Shown here: piece by piece, positions 43,968-51,281 of the stretch | Numbering within the stretch: the stretch's first letter is position 1 | Layout: each line of letters begins with the position of its first letter | Translations under genes and position numbers: made by a program | The notes under the pieces: model-generated | What the model was told of the DNA's origin: nothing | What the model saw: the letters and a program-made list of their open reading frames with translations, nothing else | The model's database searches: none | Source of the DNA: CALGLS01 sp047626155 | GTDB lineage: Bacteria; Bacteroidota; Bacteroidia; Chitinophagales; Saprospiraceae | Assembly: GCA_047626155.1 (NCBI GenBank) | Contig: JBLHRR010000021.1 | Span: 1 to 51,281 of the forward strand | DNA: 51,281 bases | Direction of reading: 5' to 3'

Positions 43968-45956
43968 TCAGTGGATTATCTTTAGCAATGTGCTTTTTCC
44001 TTCTAATTTTAAGAAATAAATTCCCTTAGGAAAGGTGCTTAATGAGAAGTCATAGTTTAATTGATTTTTCTCAAACTGCTTCTCAAACATGATTTTTCCA
44101 CTTACATCATAAAGTCGTAATAGGCCTCCATTCCAACCATTTAGTTGAAGTACTTCTTTTACTGGATTTGGAAAAAGGACTATCTCCTCTTCTGTTTGTA
44201 GATTTACGGACCGTATTGCTGATAAAGAAAATCGTCCGTCAATGTCCACTTGTTTGAGTTGATAATAATAGGTCCCTACTTCAGGGAAATCATCAAATTT
44301 GTAATTTGTGTTCTGAGTCTTATCCCCTTGGCCCATTACCCGACCAATAGCCTTGAAAGAACCATCTGCCCCTTTACGAAGAATATCAAAATAAGCATTT
44401 CCAATTTCGCTATAGGTCGTCCATTCTAACAATACACCTTCTTCAGTAGTTTCTCTTGCCGTAAAAGCACCCAATTCAACAGGTAATAAAGTTGATGTTT
44501 TTCCAAAAACAAAATCATCAAAATGGAATACTTCTACATTGTTGCCTAAGTCTAAGTTCATCAGAACATCGTCTGTAGTACTTGCCGTAAAATTTAATTC
44601 ATAAGGCGCCCAATCTTCCGAAAGGGTAACGGTCATATTGCCATAGGAGGTCCAAGGGTTTTGATTCTTTACGATGAACACTGGTATTTGTACCCCAGCA
44701 GTAGCAGCCTTTGCGTAAAAAGTCAAAGTATAATCTTCCCCTTCTTCAAGAGAAAAACCACTACGTTGCAATTGTATATCCCAATTGTTAGATCCTCCAT
44801 TGCTTACCGCTACGGTTGCTGATTTAGCCCCTTGCTGAGGGTTATCTGTACTGATAGTGAAATCTGCGGCGGCACCATTATAAGTTCTTGTATTCCAATT
44901 GTTATAATCATACTCAAAGGCTGGATTTTCGAAGAAATTAGGGCTTACTGTTACGGGGAACTCAATGGTTTCTGTTCCACAACTTGTGGTTAGAATACAA
45001 GTGATATTTCCGGAATTAGTTCCCCAGCTAATACTGACTCCGTTGGTACCTTGACCGTTGATAATGGTAGCACCACTAGGAATAGACCAGTCATAGCTTG
45101 CTCCCGAAATGGAGGGTAGTGTATAGTCTTTTGTATCCTCTGGTTGTACGTAGTCGTCTCCGGAAATTGAAACGTCGGTGAATAATTGATAAACCCTAAC
45201 ATAGTCTACTTCCATGGTTTGGGGAAAGGAGGTTGATCCATCTGGATACCCTGGCCAGTTTCCTCCAACAGCGACATTTAAAATGAAATGAAAATCCTGA
45301 TCAAAAACCCAAGGATATGATCCTAAATCTGCCTCTGTTACGGTATGATATAAATTACCGTCTACATACCATCTGATTTCATCTGCCTCCCATTCAAGGG
45401 AGAAGTCGTGAAAACTTCCACTAAAAATACCTGATGGTAAGGTATAACTGTCGCCAATATATTGATGTTCCCCTACATAACCATAATGGAGCGTTCCATA
45501 AGATGTTGCAGGCTGGTGTCCTAAAAATTCCATAATATCAATTTCGCCACTGGCAGGCCAACCACCGTATTCACTATCTGTTGGCATCATCCAGTAGGCA
45601 GGCCAGATACCTTGGCCAATTGGTAATTTAATTCGAGCTTCCATTTTCCCATAAGTCCAATCTCCTTTATTGATCGATCGAATTCGGGCAGAGGTGTAAT
45701 CCGCTCCCATGTAGGATTCTTCTTTGGCCGTAATTTCAAGCACTCCATTGCTTACATTGACATTTGAAGATAGGTCGGTGTAGTATTGCCATTCATTGTT
45801 ACCCCAGCCACCAGCTCCTATTTGATAGCTCCAATTGTCTTCGTTTAAAGAAGAACCATTGAATTCATCTGCCCAGATTAAATCCCAACATTGTGCTTGG
45901 ATGGAGAGGCTACAGATTAAGCAGCACAGAATGACGAAGGTGTGTTTAAAAATCAT
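43968..45956 (-). CDS. GH16 beta-glucanase (laminarinase-like) with CBM and T9SS sorting domain
   Basis: 662 residues from the ATG at 45954-45956, which starts the signal peptide (MIFKHTFVILCCLICSLSIQ); the frame extends 16 codons further. Residues 25-265 are a GH16 domain with the catalytic GEIDIMEF at 137-144 (nucleophile E138, acid/base E143), so it should cut beta-1,3- or mixed-linked glucans such as laminarin. A PKD/Ig-like part (about 270-345) and a carbohydrate-binding CBM4/9-like domain (about 350-490, NNWDIQLQRSGFSLEEGEDY) follow, then a linker domain (LPVELGAFTARETTEEG) and a type A sorting domain (VLFPNPVKEVLQLNG). T9SS-exported. Confidence 0.92.
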   Translation of the reverse strand: MIFKHTFVILCCLICSLSIQAQCWDLIWADEFNGSSLNEDNWSYQIGAGGWGNNEWQYYTDLSSNVNVSNGVLEITAKEESYMGADYTSARIRSINKGDWTYGKMEARIKLPIGQGIWPAYWMMPTDSEYGGWPASGEIDIMEFLGHQPATSYGTLHYGYVGEHQYIGDSYTLPSGIFSGSFHDFSLEWEADEIRWYVDGNLYHTVTEADLGSYPWVFDQDFHFILNVAVGGNWPGYPDGSTSFPQTMEVDYVRVYQLFTDVSISGDDYVQPEDTKDYTLPSISGASYDWSIPSGATIINGQGTNGVSISWGTNSGNITCILTTSCGTETIEFPVTVSPNFFENPAFEYDYNNWNTRTYNGAAADFTISTDNPQQGAKSATVAVSNGGSNNWDIQLQRSGFSLEEGEDYTLTFYAKAATAGVQIPVFIVKNQNPWTSYGNMTVTLSEDWAPYELNFTASTTDDVLMNLDLGNNVEVFHFDDFVFGKTSTLLPVELGAFTARETTEEGVLLEWTTYSEIGNAYFDILRKGADGSFKAIGRVMGQGDKTQNTNYKFDDFPEVGTYYYQLKQVDIDGRFSLSAIRSVNLQTEEEIVLFPNPVKEVLQLNGWNGGLLRLYDVSGKIMFEKQFEKNQLNYDFSLSTFPKGIYFLKLEGKSTLLKIIH

Positions 45957-46322
45957 TGGGTTGTTTTTGATCAAGTTATTAGGCTTTATTCCGAAATACT
46001 TCATATTAAGGAGAAGTACAAACGATCAACAGAATAAGTATTATTTGTTTTCAAGAGTGACTTGAAAGGGGCTAATTTACAAATATTTATGCATTTGGTA
46101 TAATTTTAATATAAAGTTCATTTCCCCCGAAACCCAACCTTTTTCCAGAAATAGCTAGTCTTAATTATTGAGGGGAGATAAAAAAGAATGGATTTTAATT
46201 TAAAACTTAGTCATCTCAACGCCAAAATACCTTGGAGATGTTAAAACTAAGGGAGTCAAGAAGAATAGCCATGAGTTTTTCATTACATTAGTGTTGGATA
46301 TCATTAATCGACAATGCCATAA
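45957..46322. other. divergent spacer, nothing recognised
   Basis: Between the laminarinase gene (-) and the sigma factor gene (+). AT-rich, with no gene, repeat or convincing promoter that I can point to. Confidence 0.4.
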
Positions 46323-46895
46323 ATGCCAGACTCCGTTAAACATACAGACCAAAGCCTCATCAAGGGTTGCTTGGAAAACGACCGGAAGAGCCAAGAAATA
46401 CTCTATCGGAAGTACTTCGGCGCCATGTTGAGAATGGTACAACGGTACACTAAAGATCAGGAAGCGGCACAGGAAATCATAAACAATGGTTTCCTCAGGG
46501 CCTTCAAAAAACTGGATACTTTTACACATCAGGGCTCCTTGGAGGGATGGTTACGCAAATTGGTTTTTCACAGCCTTTCGGAATATTTCAAACAGCACAA
46601 CAAGTACACGCAATTACTGGTTTTTGAGGAATCAGTAAAAGCACCGGCTACTAACGGGGCGGAATCAGCACTTCATCAAATGTATTATGATGATGTGATG
46701 AAACTCGTAGACACCCTGCCTCCGGCCACCCGGCAAGTTTTCGAACTGTACGCCATTGAAGGTTTCTCTCATATGGAAATCTCCAAACAGGTGAATATCA
46801 GTATCGGAACTTCCAAATGGCATTTGTCAACAGCTCGCAAACAATTGCAGAGCCTTATTAGTAACAATAATAATTACACGCTTCATGCTGGATAA
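46323..46895 (+). CDS. ECF-type RNA polymerase sigma factor
   Basis: 190 residues. Region 2: QEILYRKYFGAMLRMVQRYT, then DQEAAQEIINNGFLRAFKKL; region 4: LVDTLPPATRQVFELYAIEG, with the helix-turn-helix FSHMEISKQVNISIGTSKWH. Directs RNA polymerase to a specific set of promoters. Its last 11 bp overlap the next gene, typical for a sigma factor followed by its regulator. The target genes are unknown; no self-promoter motif could be identified. Confidence 0.94.
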   Translation: MPDSVKHTDQSLIKGCLENDRKSQEILYRKYFGAMLRMVQRYTKDQEAAQEIINNGFLRAFKKLDTFTHQGSLEGWLRKLVFHSLSEYFKQHNKYTQLLVFEESVKAPATNGAESALHQMYYDDVMKLVDTLPPATRQVFELYAIEGFSHMEISKQVNISIGTSKWHLSTARKQLQSLISNNNNYTLHAG

Positions 46896-48231
46896 TTTTG
46901 AAAATATAGAAGAAGGCTTCAACCCGGAAGAAGCGGCTTTCCTCAACGACAGTTGGGCGAAGATGTCTGCGATGTTGGAGGATGAAATGCCAGATGGTGC
47001 TGCGCCTGTAAAGCAAACTGCCGCTAATGATGGCCGTTACCTGGTTTTGCTACTGTTATTGATTTTGATAGGAGGGGGGCTTTGGCTTGGAACGAAGGAA
47101 AGTAGTATAACATCGGAAGCAGCTCAAACTAACGTAGCATGGGCAACATCCAACAATGAACACACGAATGTTATAGCTGATGTCATTATTACAAAAGAAG
47201 AAACAGCGATTGAGGTGCAAGTGCTCGATCAAGCAAGCATTGAATCGATGAAAATTTCTACTAAGAAAAAGTTTACGGAGGCAATGACGATTCCGCAGAG
47301 AGGTCCTTCGAAAAGTGCTTCTTCTAATAAAACAAAGGGGACTAAAGTTTTGCTGTCTCAGTCTAGTATAGCTACGTTAAGAACAGATGGCCCATTGGCA
47401 GCTTCTGAAACAAGCACTGTTCTAAAGAGCATCACTTCCGAATTAAAAGTAGTTACTATCCCAACGGTTCCAGCAGAAATAACGAATACCGACTTAAGAA
47501 CAATTGATGAGAAGCTTGAATTGAATACCACCCAAGAACAAATCACGGGAGAGTCACTCAAAACAAAATCACTGCTAATTCCAATAAAGAATACAAAGAG
47601 ATGGACTTACGGATTAACGGCCGGTATTCAGCAGGAAAAGATGACTCAAGGCTTTGGTGGTTTCAGTATTGGTTTTCTAGTAAATCGGAAAATGGCTAGA
47701 AATTTCACCTTGGAAACAGGTTTGAATTATAGTATGACTCAGTTTAATAATGTTATGATTAACAATAGCCCTACAGCAGTAGCTTTCAATCAGCCAGAGC
47801 AAAATCAATCTTCTGGTATCGAAGAAGAATTGACACTGACTTATCAGTCAAGTGATGCCAATCAAGAGGATGCTATTCAGTTTGGCTCAGCGTCCTGGCT
47901 CTCTATCCCTTTACTATTGACCTATCAACCGAGTCGAAGTTGGAGGGTAAATATGGGTATGGAGTATTCACAATTACTTCAAGCTAAAGAGCAAAAGATC
48001 ATAAATAATACTTCAGGTGAAAGCGGACGAATTACTAATTTAATTGGAAAAAACAATATCTCTGCCTTGACTGGATTGACTTGGTTTCCACGTAAAAATC
48101 TGGGAATAGATATTCGATATATTTTTGGATTTACGGATCTTTCAAAAACAAGCCCTAAATTCATTGAACAAACAGATACTCGCGCAGCCTTGCAATGGTC
48201 TTTGGTTTATTATTTTAATATTAAGAATTAA
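46885..48231 (+). CDS. membrane-anchored beta-barrel protein paired with the sigma factor (putative anti-sigma)
   Basis: 448 residues. The acidic N-terminal 50 residues (FENIEEGFNPEEAAFLNDSW) have no signal peptide and should be cytoplasmic; a single membrane helix follows (YLVLLLLLILIGGGLWLGT, about 51-69); a Ser/Thr/Lys-rich low-complexity linker runs to about 230; the last 200 residues are a beta-barrel-like domain (RWTYGLTAGIQQEKM, ENFTLETG-type strands, end WSLVYYFNIKN). The 11-bp overlap with the sigma gene and the cytoplasmic-plus-membrane start suggest an anti-sigma role; this is inference. How an inner-membrane anchor and a barrel coexist is not explained. Confidence 0.75.
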   Translation: MLDNFENIEEGFNPEEAAFLNDSWAKMSAMLEDEMPDGAAPVKQTAANDGRYLVLLLLLILIGGGLWLGTKESSITSEAAQTNVAWATSNNEHTNVIADVIITKEETAIEVQVLDQASIESMKISTKKKFTEAMTIPQRGPSKSASSNKTKGTKVLLSQSSIATLRTDGPLAASETSTVLKSITSELKVVTIPTVPAEITNTDLRTIDEKLELNTTQEQITGESLKTKSLLIPIKNTKRWTYGLTAGIQQEKMTQGFGGFSIGFLVNRKMARNFTLETGLNYSMTQFNNVMINNSPTAVAFNQPEQNQSSGIEEELTLTYQSSDANQEDAIQFGSASWLSIPLLLTYQPSRSWRVNMGMEYSQLLQAKEQKIINNTSGESGRITNLIGKNNISALTGLTWFPRKNLGIDIRYIFGFTDLSKTSPKFIEQTDTRAALQWSLVYYFNIKN

Positions 48232-48245
48232 TCCCAAGAACTAAT

Positions 48246-48373
48246 TAAGTATTACACAAAAAATAATTTCCCGACTTCTTTGGTGGAAACGATTATATAA
48301 ATCACTCTTCCTGTGGTCGTTTTGATTTACATAATCGTTTCCAAATCGGGATTTAATTTTTCGTTGTCACTAA
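48246..48373 (-). mobile_element. MITE-like palindromic element B, copy 5
   Basis: Element proper 48249-48370 (122 bp), minus orientation, flanked by direct TAA repeats (48246-48248 and 48371-48373). It starts 17 bp after the stop of the barrel gene and ends 13 bp before the next ATG, so it fills nearly the whole spacer and must lie in the leader of the downstream T9SS gene. Confidence 0.85.
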
Positions 48374-48383
48374 CAATAAAGCC

Positions 48384-49415
48384 ATGAATAGAATATACTG
48401 CTCTTTATTTATACTCTTCTTTGTTTCATTTGCTCAAGCGCAAACGATAAGTTCTTCTTGTGAAGCGGGGGATTCGCTAAAGGAGTTTTATATTTTTGAT
48501 GCCACAAAATTAGCCATTCGGGAATTGTATAAAACCAATTCGGAAGATACTTCTTCCATTATAGTTAACAATACATACACGGATGAAATGTTAAAGCCGC
48601 TTTTAGCTGTTCATCAGGCGATTGGTCTGGTTGCTCGCGATGAAGTAGTTGATTTTTACAACATCCATGTCTTATCCGAACCAGTAACCAATAGTTTTGT
48701 TTTGTATGCGGACACCTCCCATTCATGGGCTAAGCAATGGTTGGCTGCTGAGATTTTTACAGAAGAAGAAAACATAGACATGTGGGTGGATTCTTTGGAG
48801 TTGTTCTTTCCTAATTCTCCTGAAATGATCTTTGATGAAGTCTTAGGACAATCTTTACTTAAGGTACAAATCCAAACTAAGCAGCATCTTAACTTATCCC
48901 CGCTTCTCAAGGAATTTCTGGCGGTGGATGGTATTCTTAAAGCAGAGACCGAACACTATCAAGGAGAGGTAGAAAAGAATATTGAATATGAATTAAATAC
49001 GACACAAAACTACGTCGATCTGACCTATCAATATGGTTGGGGAAATTGTACAGGTGGTTGTTCTAATGAGCACTTTTGGATCTTCCGTGTTCATCTTTCT
49101 GATTGTTCCGTAGAATTTATTTCCGATGGGGGGACGCCTTTACTCACTAACAGCCCTTCTCAAATCAGTCAGATTTCGCTTCAGCCTAATCCTACTACTG
49201 GCTTTACTTCCGTGAAATTAGTTGGTCCAGCCAACGTAGATTTCCTTTTTCGTTTACATGATGCGTATGGCCAAATAATAGAGTCCCGAGCGCTAGGATT
49301 CCATAACGGACTTTTGAACCTCCAAGTCGATCTGAGCCCGCTGCCAGTAGGCGTCTATTTCATTACTTTCAGCCAGGGGGACCAGGTGCTGACTAAACGA
49401 GTTTTGAAAATATAA
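48384..49415 (+). CDS. secreted protein of unknown function with T9SS sorting domain
   Basis: 343 residues with a signal peptide (MNRIYCSLFILFFVSFAQAQ). The central part (about 25-260) is not a family I recognise; it is acidic, with a Cys-rich spot (YGWGNCTGGCSNEHFWIFRV) resembling a metal- or disulfide-bound loop. The last 75 residues are a type A sorting domain (ISLQPNPTTGFTSVKL, HDAYGQIIESR, ending LTKRVLKI). Exported through the outer membrane by T9SS. Element B copy 5 occupies its leader. Confidence 0.8.
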   Translation: MNRIYCSLFILFFVSFAQAQTISSSCEAGDSLKEFYIFDATKLAIRELYKTNSEDTSSIIVNNTYTDEMLKPLLAVHQAIGLVARDEVVDFYNIHVLSEPVTNSFVLYADTSHSWAKQWLAAEIFTEEENIDMWVDSLELFFPNSPEMIFDEVLGQSLLKVQIQTKQHLNLSPLLKEFLAVDGILKAETEHYQGEVEKNIEYELNTTQNYVDLTYQYGWGNCTGGCSNEHFWIFRVHLSDCSVEFISDGGTPLLTNSPSQISQISLQPNPTTGFTSVKLVGPANVDFLFRLHDAYGQIIESRALGFHNGLLNLQVDLSPLPVGVYFITFSQGDQVLTKRVLKI

Positions 49416-49427
49416 TAGATTATCGAA

Positions 49428-49463
49428 GACATTAGCTTAGGTTTTGACATTAGCTTAGGTTTT
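49428..49463 (+). repeat. two 18-bp tandem units
   Basis: GACATTAGCTTAGGTTTT is repeated exactly twice, 13 bp after the stop of the preceding gene. Function unknown. Confidence 0.8.
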
Positions 49464-49799
49464 ATAGTCGCACCTAATACGGGTCTCTGCGTGAGTAAAA
49501 AATACGTTTGGTACATTTAATCTCGCGTACGATCACATCCTTTTTTTTAATACTGAATAGTTTCCTCTATTCCTTCTAATTCAATTCCTAGTTAGTATTT
49601 TTTGAAGGTTTAACTTTTCAACAAAAAGTCTTTTTTTAGCCTAATCCCTGAATCTCTCAAGGAGCACTAGGCTCATTTCCTCCTCTCCTAACCTTTCTGG
49701 CAGAATCATTGATAACTAAGTTATATATATTATTTAGATAATGTTGTTGTCCAGTGGACAGGTACTGTGTAAGCATAGCATTTGAGCTTTTGGCAGCGC
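49464..49799. other. AT-rich spacer, nothing recognised
   Basis: No gene or repeat is seen in this part of the 663-bp spacer before element B copy 6. Confidence 0.4.
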
Positions 49800-49928
49800 T
49801 TAGTGACAACGAAAAATTAACGTCCCGGTTTGGAAACGATTATGTAAATCAAAATGACCACAGGGAGAGTGGTTTATATAATTGTTTCCACGAAAAAAAT
49901 CGGGAAATTATTTTTGTTGTAATACTTA
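49800..49928 (+). mobile_element. MITE-like palindromic element B, copy 6
   Basis: Element proper 49803-49925 (123 bp), flanked by direct TTA repeats (49800-49802 and 49926-49928). It shows several substitutions in the arms (TGGTTTA, AATTGTTTCC) that keep pairing as G-U in RNA. Four bases on, TAAGTAACAACAAAAAATAA (49931-49950) repeats the left end of the family, apparently a second, truncated copy. Confidence 0.8.
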
Positions 49929-50078
49929 TCTAAGTAACAACAAAAAATAAAGAGTACGAATAAATAGGTCTGTCTGTCAGGCCACGAATAAAACATACTA
50001 AAGAAACACACAGTCGTTTCTGCCCGCAGACCCTTTTGGATCCGCGGTGCGGAGAAGGCAACAAATGAGTTTGGTCCT

Positions 50079-51047
50079 ATGAGAAAATCACTACTACTGC
50101 TAGGGCTGTTGCTGGTAGGGCAATGGTCTATGGCACAAATGGATCGAGAGGTTCTGTCTGTTGTCCTTGGAGAACAGCTGTATGAAAAAGGGCTTCTGGA
50201 AACGGCTATTCCTTTCAAATCAAATGCAATTCCTTTTCACTTAAATGGCGGGCTTATATTTTTTAAAGCCAAAATGAATGGGGTGTCAGACACTTTTGTG
50301 CTTGACACGGGCTCTCCTAGTTTGTTATTGAACGAATCGGTTAAGAAAGAAGATAACAATAGTTTTGCAGCGGTTGGAGTGAGTGGTGGTTTGATGTTTA
50401 AACGAAAGTCAGGCTATACATTTGAAATGGGGCCGAGCTTAAATACCGATGTAAGTTGCCTTTCGGCAAATTTGACTCATCTGGAAAAAGTGAAAAATCA
50501 GGAGTTCAGAGGAATGGTTGGTTACAGCTTATTAAAAGAACATGAATTGTTTTTGGATTATAAAAACCGTTTGATGCGCCTACTAGATGGGGGAGCCTTA
50601 ACTAGCCAAAAAGGATTATACCGATCAGAATCGGTGCCAGTAGAATTTCAACAACACTTTGCCGTACTTGAAGTCAAGATCGGAAAACGAACTTTTAACT
50701 TTGGTTTAGATACAGGCGCTGAGGTAAATATTATTGATAAAGAAGTTGCGAAATGGCTTCCAGCTAAGTTTTTCGAATTAACAGAAACCATCAAGATCAG
50801 AGGCGTTAGCAAAAAAGGGGTAGGGGCAGATGTAGGAGAAGTGTCGAAATGTACCATTGCCAATAAAGAGCTAGAAGGAATGTCCTTTGTAGTAATAGAT
50901 ATGAAGCTGCTAAACGAAGGCAAAAACGTACAACTGGATGGCCTCCTTGGCTTTCCTTATCTATCTTCCGATCTGATCTCTATCGATTATGTAAATGAAA
51001 TGTTACATATCTGGAAAGCGGAGGAAGAATTGATGGTGAAGGAGTGA
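50079..51047 (+). CDS. retropepsin-like aspartyl protease, secreted
   Basis: 322 residues with a signal peptide (MRKSLLLLGLLLVGQWSMAQ). Two aspartyl protease motifs, FVLDTGSPSLLL (DTGS at 76-79) and FGLDTGAEVNII (DTGA at 211-214), each followed by the hydrophobic-Gly strand (GMVGYSLL, LDGLLGFPYL), indicate two retropepsin-like halves on one chain. Probably a periplasmic or surface endopeptidase; the substrate is unknown. No sorting domain or lipobox. Alone on its strand. Confidence 0.87.
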   Translation: MRKSLLLLGLLLVGQWSMAQMDREVLSVVLGEQLYEKGLLETAIPFKSNAIPFHLNGGLIFFKAKMNGVSDTFVLDTGSPSLLLNESVKKEDNNSFAAVGVSGGLMFKRKSGYTFEMGPSLNTDVSCLSANLTHLEKVKNQEFRGMVGYSLLKEHELFLDYKNRLMRLLDGGALTSQKGLYRSESVPVEFQQHFAVLEVKIGKRTFNFGLDTGAEVNIIDKEVAKWLPAKFFELTETIKIRGVSKKGVGADVGEVSKCTIANKELEGMSFVVIDMKLLNEGKNVQLDGLLGFPYLSSDLISIDYVNEMLHIWKAEEELMVKE

Positions 51048-51200
51048 ATCCCTAGTACTTATTATTAGTTATTGGCCATATTCTGTGGGCTAAGTAGATT
51101 ATGGTTGAAAAGGCAAATAATGGCTTCTCACAAGGGTAAGTTGATGCGAATTAAGGAAATTTTCTTGCGCCCTTACTTACCTTCATCTTCCCATTAAACA

Positions 51201-51281
51201 TCACTTCCTCAAAGCCATAAACCAATCCGCCAACTCCTTACGCTCTTCCTTAGAAATACGCGCCTCGGAATGCAATATCAG
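51201..51281 (-). CDS. C-terminal end of a probable haem-binding-domain protein (5' part outside window)
   Basis: 26 codons and a TGA stop (51201-51203), open to the window edge. The end LHSEARISKEERKELADWF resembles the C-terminus of the Haem_bd family, where a helix starting with (I/L)HxxAxLSxxE closes a c-type-like domain. The part with the CxxCH haem site would be outside the window, so the call is tentative. Confidence 0.45.
   Translation of the reverse strand: MILHSEARISKEERKELADWFMALRK

Noticed and set aside
12541..49928. Element B as CRISPR, REP/RAYT or ordinary terminators only
   Set aside because: Sequence identity over the full 122 bp and covarying 3-bp direct flanks favour insertion; REP elements do not create such duplications.
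49874..50218. 114-codon minus-strand frame
   Set aside because: Lies across element B copy 6 and antisense to the protease start; no protein features.

Overview
The window comes from a Bacteroidota chromosome, most likely a marine or free-living member of the Saprospiria (Lewinella-like). The phylum call rests on four secreted proteins with type IX secretion (T9SS) C-terminal sorting domains, a PorT-family gene next to menG/ubiE, a BshC bacillithiol enzyme, Bacteroidota-type -7 boxes (TAnnTTTG), the lack of Shine-Dalgarno sequences and the AT-rich intergenic DNA. The class-level call is inference only. Most genes are core housekeeping genes, separated by unusually repeat-rich intergenic spacers.

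Layout. 1-5 kb: edge of a methyltransferase, a DUF5916 gene that has lost its 5' third, a Zn/Cd P1B-2 ATPase, and a DUF1697 gene followed by the decayed tail of a second copy. 5-10 kb: MnmD, a 55-residue lipoprotein, an Mpl-like Mur ligase, a thioredoxin-like protein and RibD. 10-16 kb: an AP2/HNH-derived protein with a histone H1-like tail, HemE, AccD and BshC. 16-22 kb: GlpK, MnmH (2-selenouridine synthase), PhzF, SelD and an orphan oligopeptide-type permease. 22-30 kb: a beta-barrel protein, PdhB behind a long structured leader, TerC, a VPS10/BNR-repeat T9SS protein and GdhA. 30-38 kb: a TPR histidine kinase, a T9SS surface protein, YchF, AcpH, and the overlapping menG/porT pair. 38-51 kb: a gene-poor stretch, an ATP-grasp enzyme, an AIM24-like protein, a lysoplasmalogenase, tRNA-Ser(UGA), a GH16 laminarinase with T9SS tail, an ECF sigma factor overlapping a membrane-anchored beta-barrel protein, a T9SS protein, a retropepsin-like protease and the edge of a probable haem-binding protein.

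Genes that work together: MnmH and SelD form the selenophosphate-to-selenouridine route, and MnmD acts on the same class of wobble uridines. PorT belongs to the machinery that exports the four sorting-domain proteins. The sigma factor and the protein overlapping its end form a likely regulatory pair.

The strongest unexplained signal is a family of six near-identical 122-123 bp palindromic elements. Each is flanked by an exact 3-bp direct repeat (TTA, TAA or ATA), as expected of target-site duplications of a MITE. Five of the six lie within about 40 bp of a stop codon. A possible 616-bp relative with matching ends lies at 38394-39009. Two or three other dispersed repeat families and several gene relics also occupy the spacers.
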